A stretch of DNA of 64,000 nucleotides from Halobacteriales archaeon QS_4_66_20 (lineage in GTDB: Archaea; Halobacteriota; Halobacteria; Halobacteriales; Haloarculaceae). Below the pieces are notes generated by a model. The model was not told the origin of the DNA. It made no database searches and saw only the letters and a list, made by a program, of their open reading frames with translations. Numbering within the stretch: the stretch's first letter is position 1; the number at the start of each line of letters is the position of its first letter. The stretch is taken from assembly GCA_003021015.1 (NCBI GenBank), contig PXRK01000078.1:24740-88739 (forward strand). The letters run 5' to 3'. A program made the translations under genes and the position numbers. Positions 41,299 through 50,049 of the stretch are shown piece after piece.

Positions 41299-41625
41299 TC
41301 AGCCGTCCGCCGCCTGTGAAAACTGTTCGATGTCGGCGGTGACGTGGATCCGGTTGGGGTAGGACTGTTCTGCGACGCCGCGGGCGAACTCGTTGTGGTC
41401 GACGATCTCGATCTCCCGCGTGTAGACGGTGTACTCCCAGGTGTCGAACGTCTCCCCCCGGGCGAGTCCCTTCTGGAGCGCCACGGTGTGCCTGGTCGGC
41501 GGCTTCGGGTGGGGACCTTTCAGCTCGACCCCCTTGCGCTCGGCGCGCTCCTTGATGTCGGAGACGACGGCGTCGAGGAGGTCGCCGTCCCCGCTACGGA
41601 GCGTGAGCCGCGTGACGAAGGGCAT
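41299..41625 (-). CDS. uS10-like RNA-binding domain protein
   Basis: 108 residues from ATG 41625. The sequence MPFVTRLTLRSGDGDLLDAV, then ERAERKGVELKGPHPKPPTRH and NRIHVTADIEQF, follows the ferredoxin-like fold of ribosomal protein uS10 (and mitochondrial mL48), including the GPxPxP loop. The true haloarchaeal uS10 is normally linked to the elongation factor gene, so this is a paralogue rather than the main ribosomal copy. Its role is unknown. Confidence 0.75.
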   Translation of the reverse strand: MPFVTRLTLRSGDGDLLDAVVSDIKERAERKGVELKGPHPKPPTRHTVALQKGLARGETFDTWEYTVYTREIEIVDHNEFARGVAEQSYPNRIHVTADIEQFSQAADG

Positions 41626-41804
41626 ACCGAGTGCTACGTGCCCGGTCACAAAACCCATTCGCTTCCGCGCGCGAACCGGACAGCTGACTGACAATCGCCG
41701 GACGGGGGCGGCCCGGATACTGCTCGGATCCACACGCCGTTTGCGCCCGTCAGCTGTACTTGACTCCGACATTCTCTTTACAGGGGCCCGACTACGTACG
41801 GGCA

Positions 41805-42239
41805 ATGATAGAGGCCACGAGCGCGGGAGCCATCCTCTTTCGCGATACGCGTGGCCGGCGGGAGTACCTCCTCCTGAAGAGCCGCCCCGGGGACTGGGAG
41901 TTCCCGAAAGGCGGCGTGGAGGGCGACGAGGAACTCCAGCAGACCGCCATTCGCGAGGTGAAAGAGGAGGCCGGAATCTCGGACTTCCGGCTTATCGACG
42001 GCTTCCGGGAGGACTACGACTACGTGTTCGAGGCGGGCGGCAATACGATCCACAAGACAGTCCACCTGTTCATCGCTCGCTCGGACGAGGCGTCGGCTGA
42101 GCTCTCGAACGAGCACCGCGACCACCAGTGGCGCGACTACGAGCAGGCGATCAACACCGTCACGCAGGACGGCCCGCGGGAGATACTCGAGGGTGCCCAC
42201 GAGTTCCTCGACGAGAAACTGGAGGAAGACGAGGCGTAG
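41805..42239 (+). CDS. Nudix hydrolase (Ap4A-hydrolase-like)
   Basis: 144 residues. The Nudix box GGVEGDEELQQTAIREVKEEAG is visible in two parts at about 37-58, with the catalytic REVKEEAG glutamates. The N-terminal AGAILFRDTRGRREYLLLK and the WEFPKGG lead-in match diadenosine tetraphosphate hydrolases of animal/archaeal type. It probably clears dinucleoside polyphosphates or other nucleoside diphosphate derivatives. Monocistronic. Confidence 0.9.
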   Translation: MIEATSAGAILFRDTRGRREYLLLKSRPGDWEFPKGGVEGDEELQQTAIREVKEEAGISDFRLIDGFREDYDYVFEAGGNTIHKTVHLFIARSDEASAELSNEHRDHQWRDYEQAINTVTQDGPREILEGAHEFLDEKLEEDEA

Positions 42240-42359
42240 GCGGCCGCTCCGCGATCCGCGCCGCTCGCGACCCGCGGCGAGCCGCTCGCTACTGGCGAGA
42301 CGCGATGGTGCCCAGCAGGTCAGAAGGATTTTGCACCCCCCTTCCCTACTACAGGCTGA

Positions 42360-43748
42360 ATGGGTAGCGGCGATCTGGAACGGAGTCTCGGGCTCTTCGG
42401 GACGATGATGATCAGCATGGGGGCGATGATCGGCAGCGGAATCTTCGTGCTGCCGGCGCTGGGCTACAAGAAGGCGGGGCCGGCGGTGATCGTCGCGTAC
42501 GTGCTGGCCGGCCTGGTCGTCCTGCCGGCCGCGCTCTCGAAAGCCGAGATGTCGACGGCGATGCCCGAGTCCGGCGGCACCTACCTCTACATCGACCGGG
42601 CGATGGGCCCGCTGTTCGGAACCATCGCGGGGATCGGCGCGTGGTTCTCGCTGGTGTTCAAGAGTTCGTTCGCGCTGGTGGGCCTTGGCGCGTACCTCGT
42701 GATCTTCGCCGAACCCCTGGGCGGGTCGCTGACGCTGGTCGCCCTCGGACTGGGGGCCGCTGTCGTCGTCCTCAACATCTCGGGGACGGAGCTCTGCGGC
42801 AAGGTGCAGGCGGTGATCGTCTCGCTGGTCGTCGTCGGGCTGGCAGCGTACACGGTCAACGCCGGGTTCGTCGCGGATTTCGGCCGCTTCGCGCCCGCCG
42901 ACGGGTTCGCCACCCACGGCACTGGCGGCGTCGTGACCGCCGCGGCGTTCGTGTTCGTCTCCTACGCGGGCGTGACGAAAGTCGCCAGCATCGCCGAGGA
43001 GGTCGAGAACCCGGGCCGGAACCTGCCGCTGGCGATGCTCGGGTCGCTGGCGATCATGACGCTGATATACGTCGCGGTCGTGGCTGCGGTCGTCGGACTC
43101 AGCGACGCGGAGGTCCTGAAACACGGCGGTCCCAATGGGGGGGCATCGCTCACACCGATGGCGGACGGCGCGGCGGCGCTGTTCGGTGGCTTCGGCGAGA
43201 TTCTGATCGCCGTGGTCGCCGTGGTCGCGCTGACGAGCATGGCCAACGCCGGCATCCTCTCCTCGTCGCGGTTCCCGCTGGCGATGAGCCGTGACTCGCT
43301 GTTGCCTGCGGGCCTGCAGACGATCGACCGGCGGTTCAAGACGCCGCGGAACGCGATCCTGCTGACCGGGGGCGTGTTGCTGCTGCTCATCGCGTTCGTC
43401 CCGGTCGTCGAACTCGCCAAGCTCGCCAGCGCGTTCCAGATACTCGTGTTCTCCTTCGAGAACGTCGCAGTCATCACGTTCAGGGAAGCGAACCTCTCCT
43501 CCTACGAGCCGACGTTTCACTCCCCGGGCTACCCCTACGTCCAGGTGATCGGTCTCCTGGGCGGGCTGGGGCTGCTGACGCAGATGGGAGCCGTCCCGAT
43601 CCTCGGTGCAGCCGGGATCATCGCCGGCGGAGTCCTCGTGTACCTCGTCTACGGCCGGTCGCGGACAAACCGCACCGGCGCGCTGGGGGCGCTCCGCCAC
43701 GGTGCCGCCGAAAACGAGGACGTCGTCGATCCGGCCGAGACGGATTAG
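42360..43748 (+). CDS. APC-family amino acid permease
   Basis: 462 residues, twelve helices. The APC signature is seen in helix 1, MISMGAMIGSGIFVLPALG, with the unwound GSGIF substrate site, and FKSSFALVGLGAYL later. It imports amino acids, possibly polyamines; the exact substrate is not readable. It overlaps by 4 bp, tail to tail, with a two-domain Usp gene, a pairing often seen between haloarchaeal permeases and stress-type nucleotide-binding proteins. Confidence 0.9.
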   Translation: MGSGDLERSLGLFGTMMISMGAMIGSGIFVLPALGYKKAGPAVIVAYVLAGLVVLPAALSKAEMSTAMPESGGTYLYIDRAMGPLFGTIAGIGAWFSLVFKSSFALVGLGAYLVIFAEPLGGSLTLVALGLGAAVVVLNISGTELCGKVQAVIVSLVVVGLAAYTVNAGFVADFGRFAPADGFATHGTGGVVTAAAFVFVSYAGVTKVASIAEEVENPGRNLPLAMLGSLAIMTLIYVAVVAAVVGLSDAEVLKHGGPNGGASLTPMADGAAALFGGFGEILIAVVAVVALTSMANAGILSSSRFPLAMSRDSLLPAGLQTIDRRFKTPRNAILLTGGVLLLLIAFVPVVELAKLASAFQILVFSFENVAVITFREANLSSYEPTFHSPGYPYVQVIGLLGGLGLLTQMGAVPILGAAGIIAGGVLVYLVYGRSRTNRTGALGALRHGAAENEDVVDPAETD

Positions 43749-44452
43749 TAATCACGGCGGACGATGATCACGGGGTCGCCCGTCTCCTTTGCGATCCGGT
43801 CCGGGAGCGTCCCGAAGATCTGGTCGCCGAGCCGCGACGACGCCTCGTACATGACGACGGCGTCGTACTCGTCGGCGACCCGGATGATCTCCGCGTCGTG
43901 ATCCGACCCCTCGACGATCAGCGTGTCGACCAGTTCGGGGTCGAACCCCGCATCGATCAACCCCTCGCGGGTGTCCGCGACGATCTGTTCGCCCCGCTCG
44001 CGCGTCTCCTCGCCCTCGACGACATGGAAGATGGTGATCTCCTGGGTGAAGTCCTCACAGAGCACGTCGATGAACTCCGGCAGCAAGGAGAACTCGGCGA
44101 CGCGCGGCACCGGCACGAGGATCCGCTCGATCCCCTCGGTCGGCGCCGGATCCAGTTCCGCGGCGCAGTCCTCCTCGATGGCGACCTGGTCGATCGCCGC
44201 CCCCCGGTCCTTCCCGAACACCAGCCGGGTCTCGACGGCGGCGCCGGCCTCCCGGAACGGTTCGGCGACCTCCGCCAGCGTCGCCTGGGCCTCCTCGCCG
44301 AACTGCTCGCGCGCGGACTCGACGGGCGTCTGTTCGGGGAGGTTGAAGTGACCGAGCAGCACGATGTCCAGCGACGAGAGGTCCTCGACCAGTACGGGCG
44401 AGAGCGGCTCCGGGTCGGGAAGTTCGACCGGAACCAGGATCGTATCGGCCAT
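43745..44452 (-). CDS. Universal stress protein, two tandem domains
   Basis: 235 residues from ATG 44452. Two Usp-like halves are visible: MADTILVPVELPDPEPLSP starts the first, and GIERILVPVPRVAEFSLLPE the second, which ends VVMYEASSRLGDQIFG with DPVIIVRRDY. The typical ATP-binding GxxGS(T) motif is degenerate (SRLGDQIFGTLPD), so nucleotide binding is doubtful. It faces the amino-acid permease with a 4-bp overlap and may modulate it. Confidence 0.87.
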   Translation of the reverse strand: MADTILVPVELPDPEPLSPVLVEDLSSLDIVLLGHFNLPEQTPVESAREQFGEEAQATLAEVAEPFREAGAAVETRLVFGKDRGAAIDQVAIEEDCAAELDPAPTEGIERILVPVPRVAEFSLLPEFIDVLCEDFTQEITIFHVVEGEETRERGEQIVADTREGLIDAGFDPELVDTLIVEGSDHDAEIIRVADEYDAVVMYEASSRLGDQIFGTLPDRIAKETGDPVIIVRRDY

Positions 44453-44520
44453 ACTCGGGTGTTTCTCCGCCAGGGAAATAAACCCCGCCGCGTCCACCGT
44501 CGACCAGCGACGACCGGCGG

Positions 44521-44588
44521 CCCCCGACGACGGGTACCGTGCAACGACCGACGACCCCCGACGATGGGTACCGTGCAACGACCGACGA
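44521..44588. repeat. 34-bp tandem duplication between nth and the Usp gene
   Basis: Units 44521-44554 and 44555-44588 differ at one position (GACGACGGG against GACGATGGG). They lie 69 bp upstream of the Usp ATG. The remaining sequence to 44644 shows no gene. Confidence 0.85.
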
Positions 44589-44644
44589 CTCGCGACGGTG
44601 GCTGCCGGCGGTCCTCGATGCGCAGCCGCAAGCCTGCCAGGCGT

Positions 44645-45328
44645 CTACCAGGCCTCGCCGCTCGCGAGGTCGACGTTGCTGTCGCGTTTCGAGGAGGGAC
44701 AGATGTCCTCGAGGACGCAGTTCCCGCAGTCGGGGTTGCGCGCCGTACAGACCGCCCGGCCGTGGCTGATGAGGAGGTGGGTCAGCTGCTGCCACTCGCC
44801 CTCGGGGACCAGCTCCATCAGCTCCCCCTCGATGTCCGGCGGGCGCTCGGACTCGGTGACGCCCAGCCGCCGGGTCAGCCGCTGGACGTGCGTGTCGACG
44901 ACGACGCCCTCGACGACGTCGTGGCCGTGCTGGAGGACGACGTTGGCGGTCTTGCGGCCGACCCCCGGCAGGTCCGTCAGCGCCGACATCGTGTCCGGCA
45001 CCTCGCCGCCGTGCCCCTCGACGATCCGCTGGCACGCGGTGCGGATGTACTCGGCCTTGTTGTTGTAGTAGGTGACCGAGTTCAGGTCCTCGGCGAGTTC
45101 GTCCTGGTCGGCCTCGGCGTACTCCTCCGGGGTCCGGTACTGCTCGAAGAGATCCGCAGTCACTTTGTTCACCCGCTCGTCAGTACACTGCGCCGAGAGA
45201 ACGACCGCCACGAGCAGCTCCAGCCGGTTGGAAAACTGGAGGGAGATGCCTGTGTCGGGGTACTCCTCGTGGAGCCGGTCGAGAACCTCGGCCATCTGCG
45301 CCGCCGGATCGTCGCGCGGTGTGCCCAT
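44645..45328 (-). CDS. nth: Endonuclease III
   Basis: 227 residues. The helix-hairpin-helix LPGVGRKTANVVL carries the catalytic lysine, VVVDTHVQRLTRRLG supplies the catalytic Asp, and the four-cysteine cluster C-x6-C-x2-C-x5-C (VCTARNPDCGNCVLEDICP) binds an iron-sulfur cluster. The enzyme removes oxidised pyrimidines and nicks abasic sites in base excision repair. Length is normal; ATG 45328. Confidence 0.96.
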   Translation of the reverse strand: MGTPRDDPAAQMAEVLDRLHEEYPDTGISLQFSNRLELLVAVVLSAQCTDERVNKVTADLFEQYRTPEEYAEADQDELAEDLNSVTYYNNKAEYIRTACQRIVEGHGGEVPDTMSALTDLPGVGRKTANVVLQHGHDVVEGVVVDTHVQRLTRRLGVTESERPPDIEGELMELVPEGEWQQLTHLLISHGRAVCTARNPDCGNCVLEDICPSSKRDSNVDLASGEAW

Positions 45329-45449
45329 GTCCGGGCCTGGGCCGCGGGGGTTTTGAGGCTGCCGGACCGGCCAGTCGCCGTGCCGTCATCGGCCCGGTCA
45401 TCGTGGGAGTCGTCTCTCACCCGGTCGGACCGTCACCGGACCCGGGGAG

Positions 45450-46208
45450 TCACTGGAACGGGTCTTTCAGCCAGCCCTCGGCAAGTTCCACAAGCATCGA
45501 CGCGAACGTGGTCTCGGTCGTCCAGAAGGCGACTTCCTCGGTCACGCCGTTGCCAAACTCCGTCTGGTGGGTGCTCATGAGGATTGTCGCGTCGTCGGCG
45601 ACGACGAGCCGGCCGGTGTCGACGTCCATGACCCGTTCCTCCGGGACCCTGTAGGCCGCCAGCCCGTCCGGCACCTGCTCCAGGACCGCCTCGTTGACGC
45701 TCGCGACCACGACGGTGACGCCGCCATCGGCCGTCGCGAGCAGCGCCTCGACGACCTCGGGGCCGACCATCTCCGGCTCGTCGGCCCCGTACAGCAGCCG
45801 TTCGTCGGCCTCCTCGGCGATCGAGACGATCCGCGAGTCGATCACGTCGCTCCCCCGGATCAGCCAGATGGACTCGCTACGCTCCTCCCCGGCTGCGCTG
45901 TTCTGGATCGTGTCCAGGTAGTCGAACGTCTCTGCCCCCGTCTCCGCGAGCTGGTCGAGCAGCTGCCGCCGGGCCTGCTCTAAGGGCACCGGCCGGTAGA
46001 CGGTCGGCGTCGACTGCCGGGTCTCGACCAGCCCGTGTTTCTCCAGCCCCTCGGCTGCACCGTACACCTGCGACCGCGGCACGTCCGCGACCTCGCTGAC
46101 CTCGCTCGCGGCCCCGCTGCCGAGCTTCTGCAGCGCGAGAAACACCCGCGCCTCGTAGGTCGTCAGGCCGAGCCGCTTGAGTCCCTGTATCGCGTCCTCG
46201 TCTTGCAT
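45450..46208 (-). CDS. TrmB-family transcriptional regulator
   Basis: 252 residues from ATG 46208. The N-terminal winged helix GLKRLGLTTYEARVFLALQ, with SEVSEVADVPRSQVYGAAEGL and TYRPV-type wing (PTVYRPVPLEQAR), is typical of TrmB proteins. The C-terminal part lacks the sugar-binding extension of the longest members and resembles the shorter haloarchaeal group. An AGTAC-GAA-AGTAC direct repeat lies 37-49 bp upstream and may be its own operator. Target genes cannot be told. Confidence 0.87.
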   Translation of the reverse strand: MQDEDAIQGLKRLGLTTYEARVFLALQKLGSGAASEVSEVADVPRSQVYGAAEGLEKHGLVETRQSTPTVYRPVPLEQARRQLLDQLAETGAETFDYLDTIQNSAAGEERSESIWLIRGSDVIDSRIVSIAEEADERLLYGADEPEMVGPEVVEALLATADGGVTVVVASVNEAVLEQVPDGLAAYRVPEERVMDVDTGRLVVADDATILMSTHQTEFGNGVTEEVAFWTTETTFASMLVELAEGWLKDPFQ

Positions 46209-46244
46209 TGTCCTGTCTGTCGGAAACTGCCTCGCGCCCTGTTT

Positions 46245-46257
46245 GTACTTTCGTACT
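46245..46257. promoter_or_regulatory. GTACT direct repeat upstream of the TrmB gene
   Basis: GTACTTTCGTACT contains two GTACT units 8 bp apart. It falls where a promoter or operator for the minus-strand TrmB gene would lie. Autoregulation is a guess. Confidence 0.4.
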
Positions 46258-46356
46258 AACGTTACGGGCACCAGTTCGGCCGTCCACTACATAAAAACAC
46301 CGCACTCGCCCGGACGGCGCCACCCCACTTCGGTCGAGAGACGCCGCGAACGGATT

Positions 46357-46469
46357 TATACAGCCGGACGTGACTCTGTACCGTGCCACGACAACAGATC
46401 AGTGGGTTCAGCTCCTGATACTCCGGTCTTGAGACGGCGTGTGTTGAACAAATCACGTCCGGCTGTATA
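46357..46469. repeat. Palindromic element, copy F (113 bp)
   Basis: Perfect 17-bp inverted ends TATACAGCCGGACGTGA (46357-46373) and complement (46453-46469). Inner box GTGACTCTGTACCG on the left. One end recurs at 4289-4309, the other at 8850-8885. Located in the 619-bp divergent region between the TrmB and epimerase genes. Confidence 0.85.
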
Positions 46470-46537
46470 TGTATTGCGGCCGATCGGGTCCACAGTTATG
46501 AAACCCTGCTGGCCGCGGGCACGTCCGCGCGACGGTC

Positions 46538-46649
46538 ATAGGGTCGTGTGTGACTTTGTACCGCTATGGAATCGCGTGTCGTGCGTTTCAGCCCGTGAAA
46601 CCAACGGATATTGGGCCCCAGTGCTGAAAGTAATCACGCACGACCGTAT
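46538..46649. repeat. Palindromic element, copy G (112 bp)
   Basis: Arms ATAGGGTCGTGTGTGA (46538-46553) and, opposite strand, ATACGGTCGTGCGTGA (46634-46649), 14 of 16 matching. Inner boxes GTGACTTTGTACCG and TCAGCCCGTGAAAC match copy A. It lies 68 bp to the right of copy F. Between it and the epimerase gene a CCTCCTT/AAGGAGG hairpin (46729-46759) is the only other structure. Confidence 0.85.
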
Positions 46650-46827
46650 CAGGTGAGGCACGCGCACGAGGCGTCGCCCGTCCTCGCTGCGGCCAGTCAC
46701 GGAGTCCGCGACCGTATTTCGTTACACACCTCCTTCGGGCCGCCGGCACCGTAAGGAGGCTCCTACCGGCGAATCAGCGGGCGTGAAAGCCCACAACACC
46801 AAAGAGACTCCCGCTGCAGGTTCGGCT

Positions 46828-47754
46828 ATGGACCTCCACGGCACACAGGTGACCGTCACCGGCGGGGCAGGCTTCGTCGGCTCGCACCTGGTCGAACGGC
46901 TCGCCCCGGACAACGACGTCCTCGTGGTCGACGACTGCGCGAACGGCGACCCGTCGGCCGTCCCCGACGCGGCGACGTTTCTGGAAGGCGACGTGACAGA
47001 CCCCGCGGTCGTCGCCGACGCGATCACGGCCCAGACGGACGTCGTCTTCCACCTGGCTGCGGCGAAAGCGGTCGACACCGACCGGCCGCGCGAGCAGTTC
47101 GAGGCGAACGCCGCGATGACGTACAATGTCCTCGAACGGATGGACGAGGTTGGCGCGGATGCGCTCGCGTACACCTCCTCCTCGACGGTGTACGGGGAGG
47201 CGCCGCGGCCGACGCCCGAGGACTACGCGCCGCTGGAGCCGATCAGCGCCTACGGCGCCGGCAAACTCGCGGAGGAGGGGCTGATCTCGACGTACGCCCA
47301 CAGCCACGGGATCCAGTCGTGGGTGTTCCGGTTCGCCAACATCGTCGGGCCGCGGCTCCGCGGCGCGGTGATCCCGGACTTCATCGAGAAGCTCCGGGAG
47401 GACCCCGACCGGATGGTCATCCTCGGCGACGGCAAACAGGAGAAGTCCTACATGCACGTCGAGGACTGTGTCGACGCCATCGTTCACGTTGTCGAGGCCG
47501 CCGAGGGTCCGCTCACCCAGTGCAATCTCGGCACGCGGACGACCACCTCCGTCGACCGCATTGCCGACATCGTCAGCGACGTCCTCGGCGTCGACCCGAC
47601 CTACGAGTACACCGGCGGGGACCGGGGCTGGACCGGCGACGTCCCCCGGATGCGGCTCTCGGTGGAGAAGCTCGCCGGGCTCGGGTGGGAGCCCGACCGC
47701 TCCAGCGACGACGCCGTCCGGCAGGCCGCCGAGGAGCTGAGCGAGGAACTGTAG
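46828..47754 (+). CDS. NAD-dependent nucleotide-sugar epimerase/dehydratase
   Basis: 308 residues of the extended short-chain dehydrogenase family. The Rossmann GGAGFVGSHL is at residues 11-20, the active-site SSSTVYGEA supplies Ser/Thr, and YGAGK gives the Tyr-Lys pair. It resembles UDP-glucose 4-epimerase or related sugar-nucleotide enzymes used for surface glycan precursors. No other glycosylation gene adjoins it except the AglB-like gene 4 kb away. ATG 46828 starts just before the fold (MDLHGTQVTVTGGAGF). Confidence 0.9.
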   Translation: MDLHGTQVTVTGGAGFVGSHLVERLAPDNDVLVVDDCANGDPSAVPDAATFLEGDVTDPAVVADAITAQTDVVFHLAAAKAVDTDRPREQFEANAAMTYNVLERMDEVGADALAYTSSSTVYGEAPRPTPEDYAPLEPISAYGAGKLAEEGLISTYAHSHGIQSWVFRFANIVGPRLRGAVIPDFIEKLREDPDRMVILGDGKQEKSYMHVEDCVDAIVHVVEAAEGPLTQCNLGTRTTTSVDRIADIVSDVLGVDPTYEYTGGDRGWTGDVPRMRLSVEKLAGLGWEPDRSSDDAVRQAAEELSEEL

Positions 47755-47762
47755 CGGCAGTG

Positions 47763-48368
47763 TCACCCGCGCAGCTGGGCTGCGAGCAGCCCCCCGAGGC
47801 CGCCAAAGCACAGCGGGTAGGCGAGCCCGACGAGCAGCAGCGTGCTCGACAGCTCCGGCGACTGGGTGAACGCCGCGTCCCCGACGCCGACCCGGGTCTC
47901 GAACAGGAGGACGCCGATTGCGGCGAGCGGAAAGTACCCCACCGCCACCGTCGCGCCGGCCAGGGCGTGGGCTTTCGTCGACGACTCCCACAGCTCGCGC
48001 ATCGAGACGACGACCCCCCCGGCGATCAGTAGCGCGACCGGGACGGCGTAGAACACCGGGTCCGGGAGCCCGGTCGCCGTCTCGGCGACGAGGTTGAGCC
48101 GCTCGGTGCCGGCCCCGCCCACGTCGCCGAACGACGGCCGACGCTCGATCCGGGCGAAGTGGGCACTGAAAAACAGCCAGCCGACCTCGTCGACGGTCCC
48201 AACCCCTTGGGCGCGGGAGACGCCGAACTCGAACTCGGAATCGGCCACCAGCAGGACGTACGTCGCGACCAGACCGGCGAAGTGGGTCACCATGCCGGCT
48301 ACTGCACCGGACGTCACGGGCAACCGCTCGACCAGCTTTCCCGGGCCGTACGCGCTGTCAGTCGCCAT
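47763..48368 (-). CDS. Haloarchaeal membrane protein (paralogue 1)
   Basis: 201 residues with five helices and an extracellular-type loop after the first. Conserved features shared with the next gene are GAVAGMVTHFAGLVATYVLL, DEVGWLFFSAHFA, PDPVFYAVPVALL, VAVGYFPLAAIGVLLFE and LLLVGLAYPLCFGGLGGLL. The two genes clearly arose by duplication. No known domain. It is convergent with the epimerase gene. Confidence 0.78.
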   Translation of the reverse strand: MATDSAYGPGKLVERLPVTSGAVAGMVTHFAGLVATYVLLVADSEFEFGVSRAQGVGTVDEVGWLFFSAHFARIERRPSFGDVGGAGTERLNLVAETATGLPDPVFYAVPVALLIAGGVVVSMRELWESSTKAHALAGATVAVGYFPLAAIGVLLFETRVGVGDAAFTQSPELSSTLLLVGLAYPLCFGGLGGLLAAQLRG

Positions 48369-48440
48369 ACAGTCGCCACGAGGGCAACGAGAGGGAAAGG
48401 AACGTCGACTCGCAGCGGGGCCGCAGGGTGCGACCCCGGG

Positions 48441-49043
48441 TCACCCTGTCTGGGAGTAGAGGACGCCACCGATCGCGCCGAACAGCAGCGGGAACAGGAG
48501 GCCGACCAGCAAGGTCGAAGAGAGCAGGTCGGGACTGATCGAGGCCTCTGCGCCCGGAACGGTGGCGGACGCCGAAAACAGGAAGATGCCGACGAGTGCG
48601 AGCGGCAGGTAGCCCAGGACGATAGTCATCCCCGCCTGTGCACAGTCGGCCGGCGTGGGGTTCCACATGTCCAGCGACGCCACGACGACGTAGCTGACTG
48701 CGACCAGTATCACGATCGGAACCAGGTAGAAGACGGGCTCCGGAATCTGCGTCGAGGAGTTCGAAACCACGTTCCGCGTCGTCGACTCGGACTGCCCGAT
48801 CACCGACCCGGAAATTTCGACGTTCGCGAAATGGGAGCTGTAGAAGAACCACCCAACCTCGTCCAGCGTCCCGACGTCCCCGAACTCGGCGTTGCTGAAC
48901 TCGTACTCACCGTCGACCGTCAGCAGCAGGAACGTCAGAATCAGTCCGACGACGTATGCGACCGCGCCGCCGACTGCCCCTTCCAGGAGTGGCAGCTTGT
49001 CTGTCAGACGCTGCGACCCGGTGCCCCGGCGTGCGGCTACCAT
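48441..49043 (-). CDS. Haloarchaeal membrane protein (paralogue 2)
   Basis: 200 residues, same helix pattern as 47763-48368: GAVGGAVAYVVGLILTFLLL, DEVGWFFYSSHFANVE, PEPVFYLVPIVIL, VLGYLPLALVGIFLF and LLVGLLFPLLFGAIGGVLY. The middle loop differs most, suggesting diverged partners or ligands. The two genes are in tandem, separated by 72 bp, and probably co-transcribed. Function not recognised. Confidence 0.78.
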   Translation of the reverse strand: MVAARRGTGSQRLTDKLPLLEGAVGGAVAYVVGLILTFLLLTVDGEYEFSNAEFGDVGTLDEVGWFFYSSHFANVEISGSVIGQSESTTRNVVSNSSTQIPEPVFYLVPIVILVAVSYVVVASLDMWNPTPADCAQAGMTIVLGYLPLALVGIFLFSASATVPGAEASISPDLLSSTLLVGLLFPLLFGAIGGVLYSQTG

Positions 49044-49168
49044 ACACTCGACAGGAGTGAGGACTGTAATAAAAGGGTACTGGCCGATCAGCCGTCGTCC
49101 GCGTCGCCCTCGGGGACCTTCCGGACGAGCGCAACCCGGTATTCGAGAGACGCGGAAACAGCAGCCCT

Positions 49169-49960
49169 ATGCCGGTCCCGGACGTACGGCGTGGCGTGCA
49201 GGTCGTCGGCTACGAAACGGCGCCGGGCGGGGACGCCGAGCACGCCGGGTTGCTGCTGGCGAGCGACGGCGCGGTCACCCGCGAGTCGCTCGAACCGGGG
49301 ACTGAACTCGGCTACCGCCTGGAGCGACGCCACTGCGCGGGCGACGTGATCGAGGGGCAACACACCCCATGCGACGAGGAGGCGGCGCCGTACTGCGACC
49401 GCCACACCGGTAGGTGGGCCTGCGCCCGCTGTACCGGCGACTGCGACCTGCCGCTGCCGTCCTGCCGGGAGGAACACGCCGTCTACCTCGCGGCGTTCGC
49501 GCCGGCGACGTTCAAGGTCGGCGTCACCCGCTCGTGGCGCCTCGACACCCGTCTGCGCGAGCAGGGCGCCGACCGTGCCGCACACCTCCGGACGGTCGCG
49601 GACGGCCGGATCGCCCGCCAGATCGAGGCCGAGATCGCCGCCGACGTGGGTGACCGCGTTCGCGTCCCCGCGAAGATCCGCGGCCTCCACCGCTCGGTCG
49701 ACGATGACGCCTGGTCGGCGCTGCTCGACGAGTACGAGCCGCTGGCGACGTTCGAGTTCGCCTACGGGCTCGACCTGGTCGAGCGGCCAATGGCGGAAAC
49801 GCTCGCCGCCGGGACAGTCCGCGGGACGACGGGTCGCGTGCTCGTCCTCGAACGCGCCAGCAGCACGTACGCCGTCGACCTCCGGGACCTCGTGGGGTAC
49901 GACCTCGCCGACGGCGGCACCGACCGGGCACTGCAGTCGAGCTTTGCCGCCTTCGAGTGA
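49169..49960 (+). CDS. DUF2797 family protein
   Basis: 263 residues. The N-terminal half has metal-binding-like Cys/His pairs (RRHCAGD, HTPCDEEAAPYCDRHTGRWACARC), and the centre EEHAVYLAAFAPATFKVGVTR with the Arg/Glu pattern after it is the GIY-YIG-like core of DUF2797. The family's activity is not established. It stands alone, with TATA-like sequence weak; the ATG at 49169 fits the conserved start. Confidence 0.82.
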   Translation: MPVPDVRRGVQVVGYETAPGGDAEHAGLLLASDGAVTRESLEPGTELGYRLERRHCAGDVIEGQHTPCDEEAAPYCDRHTGRWACARCTGDCDLPLPSCREEHAVYLAAFAPATFKVGVTRSWRLDTRLREQGADRAAHLRTVADGRIARQIEAEIAADVGDRVRVPAKIRGLHRSVDDDAWSALLDEYEPLATFEFAYGLDLVERPMAETLAAGTVRGTTGRVLVLERASSTYAVDLRDLVGYDLADGGTDRALQSSFAAFE

Positions 49961-50049
49961 GTCGCTCGCCGTCCGATAGCCACCATGATCTACGCCGCCG
50001 ATAAGCGTTGGTGCCGGTGCGGTAGCATGCCCCACGCCCAGGAATCCGG

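Noticed and set aside
41778..43700. Long minus-strand open frame opposite the APC permease
   Set aside because: Arg/Asp/His-rich antisense composition without any domain; the plus strand encodes a clear 12-helix permease.
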